From assembly GCA_023101725.1 (NCBI GenBank), contig JALJCO010001064.1, positions 1 through 64,000 of the forward strand: a stretch of 64,000 nucleotides of DNA. The letters are read 5' to 3'. The notes under the pieces were generated by a model. The model did not search any database. It had not been told where the DNA came from and saw nothing but the letters and a program-made list of their open reading frames with translations. Below, piece by piece: positions 1 to 10,684 of the stretch; positions within the stretch are counted from its first letter, which is position 1; the number at the start of each line of letters is the position of its first letter. Position numbers and translations under genes: made by a program. The stretch comes from Atherinomorus stipes (lineage: Eukaryota > Chordata > Actinopteri > Atheriniformes > Atherinidae).

Positions 1-310
1 ATAGTGTGCACTACAAGTGCATGACAAGTACACACTGCGCACTGAATTCCAGTGCTCTCAGGCAAGTGTGCGGTTTGAGACACGGCTTTTGGCTCTGTCC
101 GAATACCTGCACTAAACCCTATGGTCCTGTATGAAGTGTGCAGTTGGTAGAAGTGCAGACTATGGGTTGGAGTGTGCAGGTTGCACGCACTAGCACTCAA
201 AAGTAGTGTACCGTTGGAAAACTTAACAAATTGTACCTGCTGTTTGACTTGCTCTTTGTTAAATAAAATGTGAAAAAAGTAGTGTACCAAGTAATGCAAG
301 TGCACGGATT
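1..310. repeat. Fragments of the GGCCGTGTC-type element
   Basis: The first 90 bases end in a sequence like the terminal part of the elements at 18994-20029 and 31080-32426 (alternating GTGCACT words, then GAGACACGG). A second, diverged end of the same kind finishes near 310 (GTGCACGGATTGAGACAG). The window start cuts the element, so its size is unknown. No coding potential was seen. Confidence 0.6.
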
Positions 311-504
311 GAGACAGACCCTAGTTCTCTTTCAGTCTGCCCCAAATCCATTGTAAGTTATACTTGCTTTTCCATTTGAACATCTGTTTGATATTTTAAC
401 ATCTGTTTTTGTTATCTAATAGATTATATATTATATATATATTAACTCCACAGCCTCTGTATGGTTAAAAAATAGAAGAAGTTTTTTTAAAAATTTCAAG
501 AAGT

Positions 505-585
505 TTATATGTAGTGATGACGTCACTTCCTTTTGGCCAACTTCCTGTTTTGGTTACTTCCTGTTTCCTGGTCTAGCAGAACCAC
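505..585 (+). promoter_or_regulatory. Unit A promoter: CRE plus ETS cluster
   Basis: A consensus CRE palindrome TGACGTCA lies at 518-525, followed by four TTCC (ETS-type) cores up to the upstream ATG at 586. No TATA box is seen. The same layout recurs at 21940, 32980, 44632 and 57395, always just before a conserved short exon. That makes it the best candidate for the core promoter of the zinc-finger units. The transcription start itself is not visible. Confidence 0.65.
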
Positions 586-658
586 ATGGCAGACTCTTCA
601 TACATTGTCCAAATATAATCTGCTGCCATCCACGGTCAAGCATCAGGTAAGCGAGACA
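586..658 (+). other. Unit A exon 1 with short upstream ORF
   Basis: The exon 1 homologue of unit A. It starts (in what can be defined) at ATG 586 in the context CAC-ATG-G and encodes MADSSYIVQI then TAA at 616-618. The donor is GTAAGT at 659, aligned with the donors of the other four copies; a second donor-like GTAAGC lies at 647. The true 5' end is unknown. The exon has no long reading frame, so it is a leader exon. Confidence 0.6.
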
Positions 659-1059
659 GTAAGTTAATTACATGCTTGTTAAGTTGTTAAAAATGTGTAT
701 CAGAGGTTATTTGGAGTAAACCTAAACATTTGAAGTTTGTAAAAGGTGATGAAATATTGGTAACCACTCAGCAACTGCAGACAGATGATTGTAGTGTTGT
801 CCTAACCAAGGTGTGAGTATGTAATCTGAATCATGCTGAGCCATTAGCTCTTTATTCAAAATTTATTCTTCAGGTGGTTGAAGATGATAGAGACGATGTT
901 AAATAGCTATCAGTTCCTCCAACATCTGTCTGCAAGCTATTTCTGCCAACCAGTGGAGCTTATGATCCCACACATGTGTTCTAGTTGTTTTTACCTGCTA
1001 TGCCCTACAATGAACCCACAATCCTTTCTGCTTTGTAGTCTTTTATGTATTTGGTTCAC

Positions 1060-1850
1060 TTGAAATGGACCAAGATTTGCAGTTGTTTGCAGACCACAGT
1101 CCCCTTCTTTGATCCAAATCAGAGTTTGGATGCGTTCACACTCTGGCTGCTTGGTCTGCTTCAAATGGACTGTGGTCCGATTCCACGGATGGTCCGCTTC
1201 GTTTGGTGCAGTCTGAACTCCAACCGTACGCTGGTGCGCACCAAAGAAGCAGACTCTGGTCTGCCTGAAAGCCAGGGGTCTTGGTTCAGCTACAAACAGA
1301 CTATCGGACTATCCAGTTCACCTACCGGAAGTGATGTTTGTCGACCACAATAAAGCAGAAGAAGAAGGAAGTAAGGTAGATTATTGTTTGGGTCAAAGGG
1401 AAAACAAAGCAAACCGCGTGTCTGAAGAAGGTGAGGTAAAAAAAAACAACGGAAAAAAACTGAAAAATGAGTAGACAGAGATGAAGCAGCCGAATAATAA
1501 TAAGCTGAAATATTTCCACTTTGATCACGAGTCCCGGATTCTTCTTCTTCCTGCTTCTTCATCATCTTCATCAAGTGGTTGTATTGGTGAGCATTGCCCT
1601 CTAGGGGGAAGTTGTTTTAACGATGGTGGTTTAACCAGGCGGTTTGGTCCGCTTCAGTTACTGCTGTTTGAACGCAAACCAAAGCAAAGGAAGGTGCAAA
1701 CTTTTTCAGAAATCCCTGCCCTATCGGACCAATGTCCCAGACTATCATGGTGTGAATGCACATTTACAATTCCCTGAAAGAAGTGGATTTACCAAGCAAG
1801 TGGACTGGGATTCGAATCCAAAGGGCTGGTGTGAATGTGGCCCAAAATGT
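1060..1850. mobile_element. Degenerate inverted-repeat element, probably PIF/Harbinger-like
   Basis: The left end has repeats of GGTCTGCTTCAAATGGAC-type words (1060-1200). Related inverted words recur at 1640-1850 (TTTGGTCCGCTTCAG, AAGTGGATTTACCAAGCAAG). The layout is that of an old non-autonomous DNA transposon, but clear target duplications were not found and the exact ends are uncertain. The open frames inside are short and unlike known proteins. Confidence 0.4.
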
Positions 1851-2327
1851 CTTTGTAATGTGGTATCATTGATGACGATAGTGTTTTATTTTTTTATTTT
1901 TATGTTTCAACTACAATATGTTCTTTTTTGAAAACAAAACTTTAAATTTAACATTTTATTGAATTATTTATTATATTGCTTATGACAAATGAGATAGATA
2001 TGGAATTAATACCACAACTACCAACATATGCATATGAATCTACACAATGGCTGTTTGGATAACGTGGCTTCATCTCCTTTTCAAGTAGAAAAGTAGATGC
2101 ATTATAAGAACTGTAATTTTTAAAGGTTCAGTGTGTACCTTTTATCTTGCACAATTATGATGCAGTTACAAACTAAGATTTAAAAAAAGTTCAATTTAGT
2201 ATTTAGAGACACATTCCAAAAATTGCTTTCTTTTTTAAGGTGTACAGTGGCAAACACCATTTGTATCAAATAATGTCCCTTGCCTTCATGCTGTATTCAG
2301 GAATTCTATGTATAAATTCATGTGTAA

Positions 2328-2904
2328 CCCCGGCTTTACACCTGGTCCATGAGCACAGAGCAGCGGTGGGCCATGCGCACTGGATTGCACCCATGTAGTA
2401 AATGTTTTGAAATATATCGTGCACGCTGCGGAGCGTGAGTGGTCCGTCGTCGCTCCGGCATGTCCTGCCGCTGCGCTAAAGATACGCACTAGCTCTATTT
2501 TTAATGGACCATGCACCTACACCGCATCAATTTAAGTAGTTCAGATCAGACCAGACAGGAAATCAGACACAGATTACGTGTAAAACATCCAGTAACTTTC
2601 TAGATAAAAGCCACTGTGCAGCTTTTAAACTGCTGAACTACCTGAACATGACATCATCTCTGTGTCCACAAGGTTTCAGTGAAATAAGAAACCATGACGC
2701 ACAAACGTGGACAAAATTAACCATTTGGATGAGAATCACAGGCGATCATGCAATCCTCCTGTGATTCCATGATGTCACAGATCTAACAGCTGGTGCACTT
2801 GCGTGTGCGCTTGTGGGCGCACAGTGAACGGTGTAAAAGCTTGCACCGTGCAGGCTGCAGCAAAGCCGTTGCGCCGCGCTCACAGACCAGATGTAAAGCC
2901 GGGG
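2328..2904. mobile_element. MITE with CCCCGGC ends and TAA target duplication (PIF/Harbinger-like)
   Basis: A 577-bp insertion bounded by CCCCGGCTTTACA and its inverted copy TGTAAAGCCGGGG. It is flanked by TAA at 2325-2327 and 2905-2907. The same place in unit D (about 27521) reads straight through with one copy of the site, which gives an empty-site proof of insertion. A 3-bp target duplication fits the PIF/Harbinger superfamily. No transposase is present. Confidence 0.8.
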
Positions 2905-3032
2905 TAATAATGAGGAAATACTAAGCTGAAACTTTAGCAATTTGCAGTTGGCATGTACAATGTGCAACTCTCCAGGTGTGATTATAAGTTGCAGTTGTAC
3001 CTAATCACATTTTGTTTCATTATGTCTTGCAG

Positions 3033-3520
3033 GTGCTGTTGACACAAGAAGTTTTATCCCACGAATGAAGGGCATTCACAAAGAACCACAACAAAGACCT
3101 GCTTTATACAAAGGAAGAGAATTGAAAAGATTCAACCTGACGGAAGGGAGACACACCCAACGGGTTGCAGGACGTTTCACAAGGTTCACAAATGCTCCTT
3201 TTTCTATGATGAATGAAGAGAAGAGAAACATCAGTGATCATAGCTTCATCAAATTTTAACCAAAAACAACCGAAAGGAAGCAGGTGTGCAAAATTGATGA
3301 GTAATATATGTACAAAAACTCAGAAAACAACCAAAGGCAAGCCCAGAGGCCAGAGACATATTCAGTTTCAGTGAATCATAGTCCTCTGACAATGAAGGAT
3401 AAAGCCAGTAACGATGATGATGGCTATGACAAATGGCAGAAACCTTTATCAGATTCTGAAACTGACAGCAGTAACAATAACAATGAACGGCCAATTACTT
3501 ACAAATACTTGGAATTGTGA
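3033..3520 (+). pseudogene. Unit A finger exon, fingers lost
   Basis: The acceptor is TTGCAG at 3027-3032. The exon carries the family leader: a Met at 3392 opens a 42-residue frame with the motif [17 protein letters not shown], then ends in TAA at 3518-3520 before any finger. The frame also runs upstream to ATG 3308. Compared with units B to G, the whole finger array is missing here; decayed finger remains appear only about 1 kb downstream. It is read as a pseudogene, though a small finger-less acidic peptide cannot be excluded. Confidence 0.7.
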
Positions 3521-3785
3521 GTGCTGTTCATCAACATCTTTAACTAAATGCTTGTTGAACTTGTAAAATCAAAAACGTGGAAAATGCAGGAATTCTGAAG
3601 TACATTTCAATACCTTTTTAAGACATTTTTAAGACCTTCCAAAAACATCGAAAGACTTTGTTGCCACTTCAAGCTGTAAACAGCAACACATCTTTAACTT
3701 ACCTAACCGTACAACAGAATTACGATATGCTGTGAAGGAATAAAGCTTGAATATTTTTTTCAAAACCAAATATACCTTATGTCAG

Positions 3786-3941
3786 TGATTCCCAACCCTG
3801 ACTCACATTGATGGGTCAGTAGCAGACTGGTGCAGAGCTTGTCAGAGATCCATTTAATTTGAATCAGCTGTGTCCTAGCAGGGTAAAATGGAAGGTCTTC
3901 AGGATTGTGTGCCTTGTGGACCTGGGTTGGGAATCTACCTT
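3786..3941. mobile_element. Short hAT-like MITE
   Basis: Inverted ends GATTCCCAACCCTG (3787) and GGGTTGGGAATCT (about 3925-3938) enclose a short AT-neutral core. The ends resemble the widespread fish hAT-type MITEs of the CAGTGGTTCCCAACC group, known from general experience. No clean target duplication was found, so the boundaries are approximate. Confidence 0.5.
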
Positions 3942-4157
3942 AGGTCATGACCAGTAACACTTACGCTACGAGCTACTCACAAGGACAACTTTCTGAAAAC
4001 AAGAATAGCAGTTCAAATTTGCTACGTGCTTCAGTTAATTTACTCTGCATTCCACCAGCTTTGTAGTTTGCACACACGTGAGGGATGCTGTCAAGTCTTG
4101 GCCTGAACAATGTGGGGGTGAAAAAAATCTTGACATTTTTCTCACCAATATTATTAT

Positions 4158-4190
4158 GACCCTGAACTGGATAAGCGGTACAGAAAATGG
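4158..4190 (+). repeat. L2/SINE-type 3' tail fragment
   Basis: The words GACCCTGAACTGGATAAGCG and GGTACAGAAAATGG are the common 3' tail shared by fish L2 retrotransposons and their SINE partners. Only the tail is present. A related decayed tail lies near 34441-34510. Confidence 0.55.
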
Positions 4191-4554
4191 CTGACTGGCT
4201 ATTATGATTTGGTTTGTGATTTAATATTCTAGCTTCTGTTCAGTGTTCATGCCGAAATACATTTTCTATATCAGATGAAAAGTTATTCTGTGATAACGTA
4301 ATAGTATGAGGTGATCTTTCAACTAACACAAGAACCCAAAGCTGAGATATGAATGGCTTCACTGACCAGCTACAAGCTGCAACATGAGGCCAAAACTTCA
4401 AAGTTTCCTCTAGAACAAGTTTCCTCCTTGTACTTGATTCATTGGCCAATATCCTGCTTCCCTACTAACTGGAGATCTAAGAAGATGCATAACAATCCTC
4501 ACTACAGAGGAAACCATTTATATTTACAGTAAAAGATTTGTAAATAAGCAAAAT

Positions 4555-4830
4555 TTTCAAATTCATGTGAAAAGGCACACTGGCAATACCATTTGATTGT
4601 AATGTTTGTAGAAAAAGATTTTACATCAAGGTTAATCTTACCGGACACATGGGAATTCACACCAAACAGAAACCGATCTCAAAAGACATAAAAGTCAACC
4701 GGGGAGAAAAATCATTTGGTTGTCGTTATTATTTTTCTTTTTAAAGTTTTGAAAACTGCAAAAATCTTAAAACAGACATGAGAATTCACACTGGAAGAAA
4801 CTGAGTTTGATGTCTGAACAAGAAAACTTG
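4555..4830 (+). pseudogene. Decayed C2H2 finger remnants of unit A
   Basis: Finger-like coding remains with stops and shifts. One finger is read near 4590-4660 (TTTGATTGTAATGTTTGTAG, then GGACACATGGGAATTCAC). Another His-linker, GACATGAGAATTCACACTGG, sits at 4778-4797. The segment 4778-4850 matches, in inverted orientation, the remnant on the opposite strand at 8690-8770 and 8990-9010. No open frame survives. Confidence 0.7.
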
Positions 4831-5762
4831 TCCAAAAGACTATTCTTTGAAAGAGCATGAACATTTGCGAAGGCAAGGAAAGTTCATTTGTATAGCATGG
4901 ACATGTTAATTCAAAGTGCTTTACATAAAACATTAAAAGCATTAACAGCTGGGTGAAAAACAAAAAAACATTAAGAAGAACAAAAAAGTAGAAGCATGAT
5001 TTAAAATTAAAAGCATTAAAACATGTAAAAGAGAGAACACAGAGCAGTGCAGATTTTAACTTTGGAATAAAATCTATGTAAATGCAGCTGAGAACAGGTG
5101 GGTCATTAAAACTCAGACCACGCAGCCAGTGACATGTAAACACACAGGCTTGGGAAAACAGAGGAGGAAAGATGTTTTACTACAAGTGAAGACAGCAGAC
5201 AGTGGTGAGGAGTTTGTGTGAATCACATTGTGCCGTAATATAACTTGAAGTGACAACAGACAGTAAAGCAGCATCTGGCTGCAGTTTAATTCATTTTGTT
5301 GTTTTATTGTATTGTGTATCTTTTCTGCACCTGCTTGCAGACTACAGATGCATATTAGCTTGATACAGCAGCTGTAACCCAACAGTTTTACCTCTGTTAC
5401 ATATGTTCATTAATCTGTAATGTCCTTATCAAATAAAGAAGTAAGTAACTACAAAGTTTGAAGATTGAACAAATGCACAAAATTATAAGGCTTCTCATAA
5501 AAACACTGAATGCAAAAAAGATTTCAATACACAATCCAATAGATTTTTGCAAAGTTGGAGTGAAATATATGGCTAAAAAGATCCGAAATTAAAAGTCATT
5601 TGGGAGTCAAAAAAGCTGGCTCTCTAAAAAGAGCCGAACGTCCCATTACTACAAAATAAGATAAAAAAAAAAGTCAAATTATATTTAATATACAACCAAC
5701 CAAACCATGAAAAAGTGATTTATAACAAGTCCCATATTTCTGGACTATATGGTCAGGTTATA
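4831..5762. other. Interval without recognisable gene
   Basis: AT-rich sequence. A short repeat with AAAAAGAGCCGAACGTCCCA lies at 5616-5644, a known type of fish hAT-end word. Minus-strand open frames at 4712-5143 and 5113-5382 have no motif, no finger pattern and biased low-complexity composition, and are not called as genes. Confidence 0.4.
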
Positions 5763-6085
5763 CTTTGTAACTGCATCACAACTGTCCATTAGAGACAGGA
5801 GCAACCGGACTAAAATAAAAATTCAACTTGGTGTTTAGTGACACATTTGGAAAACTGGTTTAATTTTCAAGGTGTGTAATATAAAACCACTTTGTATCAA
5901 ATAATGCTTCCAACTTTCACGCTGTATTGAGGGGTGTTGAGTATAAATTTGTGTGCAATATTGAGACAATAATGAGTCAAACTTAGACTGTAGTTGGCAT
6001 CTATGTGTAACTCTTTGGTGTGATTTCAAGTCACAGTTGTATTTAATCAAATATGTGTGTTTCATTATGCTATTATGTCTTGCAG
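5763..6085 (+). promoter_or_regulatory. Conserved pre-acceptor intron block, unit B
   Basis: A paralogous block found before every finger exon. It contains a segment near GACACATTTGGAAAAC, then CACGCTGTATTGAGG, then GTGTGATTT-AAGTCACAGTTG, and ends CTTGCAG at 6079-6085 as the splice acceptor. Conservation over about 250 bp is more than an acceptor needs. It may simply reflect recent duplication, or hold a splicing or regulatory element (inference). No copy of exon 1 lies between units A and B. Confidence 0.5.
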
Positions 6086-6618
6086 CTGTCGGTGATTTGT
6101 ATTATCCCATGAAGGAAGCCCGAGATTGGATATTGACAAGCACCAAGACCTGCCGAGTTCTTGTCTCCATGAAGCTGAAGCTGGTTCAGGTGTGAAAATG
6201 GTGGCGAAAACTCTGAGAAAGGCTTCACTGTCCCGATGAAACCACTGTAGTACATGCTACAAGGCTGCAGGTGGCACTGTGATGATTATAGTAACACTCC
6301 AAAGCAAGAACTAGACATAGCACGTGCGCACATAAAGGCTCACCTCCTGTCACATGACGTAACTGCATATCTGCTTGCTCTTGCTTTTGATGGTACAGTT
6401 TTCGAAAAGTTGGATTTTCTGCAGGAGCACCACAGCACAGTTGGTCACGACGCTATTGTTGTAATTGGCACATATTCGTCATAGTGACCTCATAGCCTCC
6501 AGCTGTGTGGCTACACTGTCCTGATGGACTGTTGAGGTTTCAAACCTCTCCACCTTAGCACCTGGTTTCAGACATGATTGGTTTCATGGAGGCTAATTCC
6601 AATCATAGTCCTCTAGCA

Positions 6619-7422
6619 ATGAACAAGAAAGCCAGTCATAATGGTGATGGTTATGACCAGTGGCAGAAGCCTTTATCAGATTCTGAATCTGAAAGCGGTA
6701 ATAGCTGTGTGGGGGAAAGGTCAAATTTGTCAGGCGTAAGAAATTACGTGGAATGCTCATTGTGTGGAAAAAGTCTTCAAAAGACCTATATGTTAGCACA
6801 CATGAGAATCCATACAGGAGAGAAACCATTTAGGTGTGATGTTTGTGGGAAAAGATTTGCCCATCATGGAAATGTTAAAACTCACATGAGAAGTCACACA
6901 AGAAAGAAACCATTTTATTGTGACATTTGCCCCAAAAGTTTTGCCTCTAAACGATCTTTGAAATTACATATTAAGACCCACACAGGAGACAAAACATTTG
7001 ATTGTAATGTTTGTAAACAAAGATTTCATTCCGGTCTTGCTCTTTGCAGGCACAAGACATTTAACAAAGGAGAGTCGTGTATTACCTGCAAAATTTGTAA
7101 AGAAAGATTCCATGACTGTACAGATCTTAAAACACACATGGAAATCCACAGTGTTGAAAAAAAACTCAAATGTGACATTTGTAGAAAAGGATTTGATAGA
7201 AAAAATAATCTTGAGTCACACATGAGAATCCACACTGGAGAAAAACCATTTTGCTGTGGTAATTGTGGAAGAAGTTTTAATATCTTGTCAAATCTCAGAA
7301 GACACATGAAAATCCACAAGAAAGAGAAACCATTTGGCTGTGATAAATGTAAACAGTCTTTTGAAAACTATAAAGATCTTAAAAAGCATATGATAATCCA
7401 CAGTGGAAGACAGTTGGTGTGA
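6619..7422 (+). CDS. C2H2 zinc-finger protein, unit B (8 fingers)
   Basis: 267 residues from the family-conserved Met at 6619 (after the codons for HSPLA); an in-frame ATG at 6574 would add 15 residues. The exon starts at 6086. The acidic leader [18 protein letters not shown] is followed by finger 1 with C-X2-C-X11-H-X3-H spacing (from about residue 45). Seven further fingers follow with TGEKPF-type linkers. Finger 4 ends RHKTFN, so its second zinc-binding His is Asn and it probably does not fold normally. The frame ends just after finger 8 where a finger-like CDVCG word continues out of frame, so the array was once longer. The leader part of the exon (about 6250-6600) differs from the other units. 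The likely role is nuclear sequence-specific DNA binding; the target is unknown. Confidence 0.8.
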   Translation: MNKKASHNGDGYDQWQKPLSDSESESGNSCVGERSNLSGVRNYVECSLCGKSLQKTYMLAHMRIHTGEKPFRCDVCGKRFAHHGNVKTHMRSHTRKKPFYCDICPKSFASKRSLKLHIKTHTGDKTFDCNVCKQRFHSGLALCRHKTFNKGESCITCKICKERFHDCTDLKTHMEIHSVEKKLKCDICRKGFDRKNNLESHMRIHTGEKPFCCGNCGRSFNILSNLRRHMKIHKKEKPFGCDKCKQSFENYKDLKKHMIIHSGRQLV

Positions 7423-8639
7423 TGTCTGTGGATAACCTGTGCATAAGATAATTCTTTGAAAATTCATGAAAGTTTATAAAGACTAATATCAGAGTTGTGG
7501 AGTACATTGTAAGATGGTAATTGGTGATCAACTGGTTTGAAATGGGCTTATTTTAGCTCAAAGCAATAGAAACTATTTGAAATGAAAAATATTAGTTGTA
7601 CACACTATTATTGGAATTTAAAATCCTTTTTTTTCTGTTTTTCCTAACAAAAACAACAGGTGTGACTTTCTGTGTTTGAGTGTAAGAACGATGATTTTAT
7701 TACTATTGTAAACTTAATGTAATTCCTTTTTCTGATAAATACCACCATGATGTTTTCTTCGTAACCTAAACAGTCTGGACCGCAATGAGCTAGAGTGCAA
7801 AATAAATATGCATAATCTAGGAAACTAAGTTGAGGTTTATGTTTATATTACGATTTAGCAAGAAATTACAGGGTGATGGCTTCAAAAACTGTGGTGAGAA
7901 GACATCCATATAAAAATAGCAATTCTGTTTTTGAGTACATTTCATTTTCTGCCGGTTGTCTTTTTAACCAATTTGTCCCAGAGGATCTGATGTACGGTCT
8001 ATGCACCTGCATGTACTAGTTCAGTAAGAAGCAGCAATCTGGCCTGTAGTGGAATTTTGATATCATACATATTGCACATTTAAATTTCTTTTTACTTTTA
8101 TATTTGAAAGTTTTATAATCCACTAAATGTATGTAATGTTTGCATGTTATTACTGTTACTTTATATTTGAAGAAATTTGTTGCAAAAAAGAAATATATAT
8201 ATTTTTTTGCTTATGTTTTTCGTTATTGCAATAAATTTGCTCCATTTGGAGACAAAACGCAACAGTTGAATAATTTTTTTCTTGGTTTTTATATTATGCA
8301 CAATGGTAGTAAGATTTTATGGTGGGTAAATGTTAGAAATAATGGATTTTTCAGCCAGACTTCCTCCCAAGAAATAATAAATGCATTTAGTGATGGTGTT
8401 ATACATGGAATAATATTGTTTTTCCACTGTGGTTAAAAAAACAAACAAAAAAACTTATGTATGATAATAGGTTTTATGAATATAAAATGGGATGAACTTT
8501 TGATTTCAAACATTAAATCACTATCCACCCTTTTAAAAATGAAGAAGAATTAATAAATTTCAAACCAATTAACCACTTTTTTTCCTTTTTCAATGTTTAC
8601 TGTAACTCAGGTTTTAGTCTTTTTGAAATTCCAAAAGAA
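7423..8639 (+). other. 3' flank of unit B
   Basis: Probable 3' untranslated and flanking sequence. Its part at about 7700-7800 aligns with the polyadenylation region of units C, D and E, but the shared AATAAA is decayed here. A separate AATAAA lies at 7801-7806. The rest is AT-rich with no recognisable element; an open frame at 8140-8436 is low-complexity and unsupported. Confidence 0.4.
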
Positions 8640-9190
8640 TGAAGTTTTGGACATGATTTCTTCCACAGACAACATATGCACCCAATTTAGTGGTCTTTTA
8701 ACAGCATTATCTTTTGGACAAGTTTTCTTGTACAGAGACAAACCTCAGTTTCTTACAGTGTAGATCAGGGGTGCCCAAGTCCAGTCCTCGAGAGCCGCTA
8801 TCCTGCACATTTTGGTTGCATCCCTTCTTCAAAACACCTGCATCAAATGAATGGCTCGTTTCCAGCCTCTGCAGAGCTGAATGACATGTGCGTGAGGTAA
8901 TTCAGCCATTTGATTCAGGTGTGTTGGAGAGGGTATGCTCTAAAGATTGCAGGATAGTAGCTCTCGAGGACCAGACTCAGGCACCCCTGGTCTAGATCAT
9001 CATGTGTGATTTAAGATCTGAGCCGTTTTTACATTCTTCCTTGAGGAGTTTGTCACATTTAAACCTTTTTCTGCAAATATCACAGCTAAATGATGTCGCT
9101 TCAGTGTGAATGCTGTATGAGTGCAAACATAAATCCTTTGAAAAATTGTTTCCCAACAAACATCCCACAAACATTTTCTGTACAATGTAG
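8640..9190 (-). pseudogene. Inverted C2H2 finger remnant between units B and C
   Basis: Read on the minus strand, 9190-8990 has finger remains (a segment with SFSCDICRKRFKCDK, then SDLKSHMMI). After the inserted MITE (8766-8989), the homology continues at 8765-8690 with words matching the + strand remnant at 4790-4850. So this is the 3' part of a finger array in inverted orientation, split by a transposon. No full frame remains and no leader motif was found nearby. Confidence 0.75.
8766..8989. mobile_element. hAT-type MITE inside the inverted finger remnant
   Basis: 224 bp with perfect 10-bp terminal repeats CAGGGGTGCC and GGCACCCCTG. It is flanked by 8-bp duplications GTGTAGAT (8758-8765) and GTCTAGAT (8990-8997), 7 of 8 identical. 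The related sequence at 4780-4805 on the other strand has no insertion. An 8-bp duplication and CAGGGG ends fit hAT. It is non-autonomous. Confidence 0.85.
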
Positions 9191-9274
9191 ATTCTTAAGG
9201 TCAGGTCAAATTAATTTTTTATTTGTTTTTTAGTCGTTAATTTTTTTATTCGTCTCGAGTTTAGTTATACGAAC

Positions 9275-9440
9275 TACCCTTCCCCATCAGTTTGCGTTTG
9301 CACATGAGGGAGGACCTTGATAGGGACCATGTGTGAGGCAATCATCTGCAACAGTGACAAATTTATGCTCCAGCAGATCTGATACAAAACTGAGGTTTCT
9401 CATCTCTTTTATTAAAAGCTATTATAAAAGCTAACTTAAG
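9275..9440. repeat. Dispersed repeat, inverted partner at 55690-55865
   Basis: The words CCCCATCAGTTTGCGTTT, GAGGGAGGACCT and CAAAACTGAGGTTTCTCATC recur in reverse complement at 55690-55865 in the same order. This is an interspersed element of unknown class; its ends were not resolved. Confidence 0.6.
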
Positions 9441-9671
9441 AGCTTTCCATTATCGTCATTTGCATCTGTTTTTGTGTATTCACCATAAGCCTTGTAGGTT
9501 GCTTGAAGAAGTTCGTGTCGAGCCTCTGTGGATCTATACAGGTCTTGAACCATCTATACAGGTGTGCAGTGTCTGATGTTCATTTACATTGTTTTGCGAA
9601 TTATCAGCTATCTAGTTAATTGAGTCTCTTAGTTATATTTAATAATTTTTATGGATCAAAGTGTGAGAAGT

Positions 9672-9672
<1 letters not shown>

Positions 9673-9753
<81 letters not shown>

Positions 9754-9754
9754 T
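9673..9754. repeat. (TG)/(TA)/(CA) microsatellite
   Basis: A short GT run, then about 30 TA dinucleotides, then CA units up to 9754. The long frames seen across it on both strands (runs of Tyr-Ile) are products of the repeat and not genes. Confidence 0.95.
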
Positions 9755-9824
9755 ATTGGAAACTAAAGCCGTTTATCCAGTCCCTCTTTTTGGCTGCAAT
9801 GTGACATTTGCTCCATGCCTGCTC

Positions 9825-10010
9825 TCTGGTCTTGGTAGTGTCTTGGTCTTGGTGTGTAGGCGGTCTTGACTTAGACTTGTAGTTCTCAAGACCGGTCTTG
9901 GTCTTGAGACTGGTCTCAAGACCGCTTTTTTGTGGTCTTGGTCTTGTCGTGGCCTCGGCAGTCTTTGGTCTTGGGTCTCTCGGTCTCACGATGTCTAGGA
10001 CTGGCCGAGC
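9825..10010. repeat. GGTCTTG-rich fragment of a fish hAT-like element
   Basis: Dense GGTCTTGGTC and CAAGACC words, the same vocabulary as the ends of the large element at 51032-53734 (GTCTTGACTACAACACTA). It is probably a decayed end of that family. No target duplication was found. Confidence 0.45.
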
Positions 10011-10220
10011 GGTGTTGAAGGGATTTGTAACCTATAATTTCCAGGTCATTACAATTTCATTGGATGGGTTTTTCTAGTCCTGTCCATTCCACGGGTGATT
10101 AATTTTTTTAAATATTTGTGTCAGAACATTTAATTAATTGGCTGCAATTGGAGCGTGAAGAAGATTTTAAGCAATATAGTAAAAAATGCTCCAGGAAAAC
10201 ATCATCCACCCTGCCTTTAA

Positions 10221-10684
10221 AGGGACTAAAGCCAGGAATTTAAAAAAAACAAACAAATATGCATGTCCAATTTTTTTAATACTAATGGGTGATGAAGTGC
10301 TAAATACCAAAAAGAACGTTTCCACCCACGTCTCTCCCCGTTCCCTTGAACAGGCTGTGTGCTGCAAAATGTGCTGCAATTCGGTGTCAGAATTTCCTGC
10401 GCTGCCCTGCGGACGTGACTTCAAATGACCTACATCCACAGTTTTGATGCAGGAAGAAGACGGTCGCGGTAAATTCAAACACTGTCAGCGATAGTTGTGG
10501 ATTCTTCTGCCGTTAGCAAACAATCCAGATCAACTGAAAGACACTAAAAAGTGGAACTACGAAGAAAAAGCGTAGTCAACAACATTATAGCTTCAGTTTG
10601 TGCTCCCGTGACGGCTTGGCTCGTGGCTGCAGTTACCTAAGCGCCAGTCGTGAGTTTCATTTCTTAATCTTGCCTCTAGTTCCT
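10221..10684. mobile_element. MITE with TTAA target duplication
   Basis: 464 bp bounded by TTAA (10217-10220 and 10685-10688). The terminal repeats are AGGGACTAAAGCCAGGAAT and its diverged inverse (GCCTCTAGTTCCTT). TTAA duplications fit piggyBac or Kolobok-like elements. A fragment of the same family lies at 18129-18260. Confidence 0.7.

Larger units (their letters stand above)
659..3032 (+). other. Unit A intron
   Basis: A GT-AG interval between exon 1 and the finger exon of unit A. Its first 150 bp are conserved with the same position in units D, E, F and G. Its last part (about 2128-2327 plus 2905-3032) is the conserved pre-acceptor block, ending TTTCATTATGTCTTGCAG. The middle holds mobile elements. 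No gene was seen inside. Confidence 0.55.

Noticed and set aside
6254..6484. 76-residue frame in the unit B exon as a separate coding part
   Set aside because: No homology to the leader exon of the other units was recognised and it is out of the finger frame; it may be an inserted sequence.
9639..9989. Open frames on both strands across 9639-9989 with runs of Tyr-Ile
   Set aside because: The frames are carried by the (TA)n microsatellite and flanking GGTCTTG repeat; no domain and no gene context.
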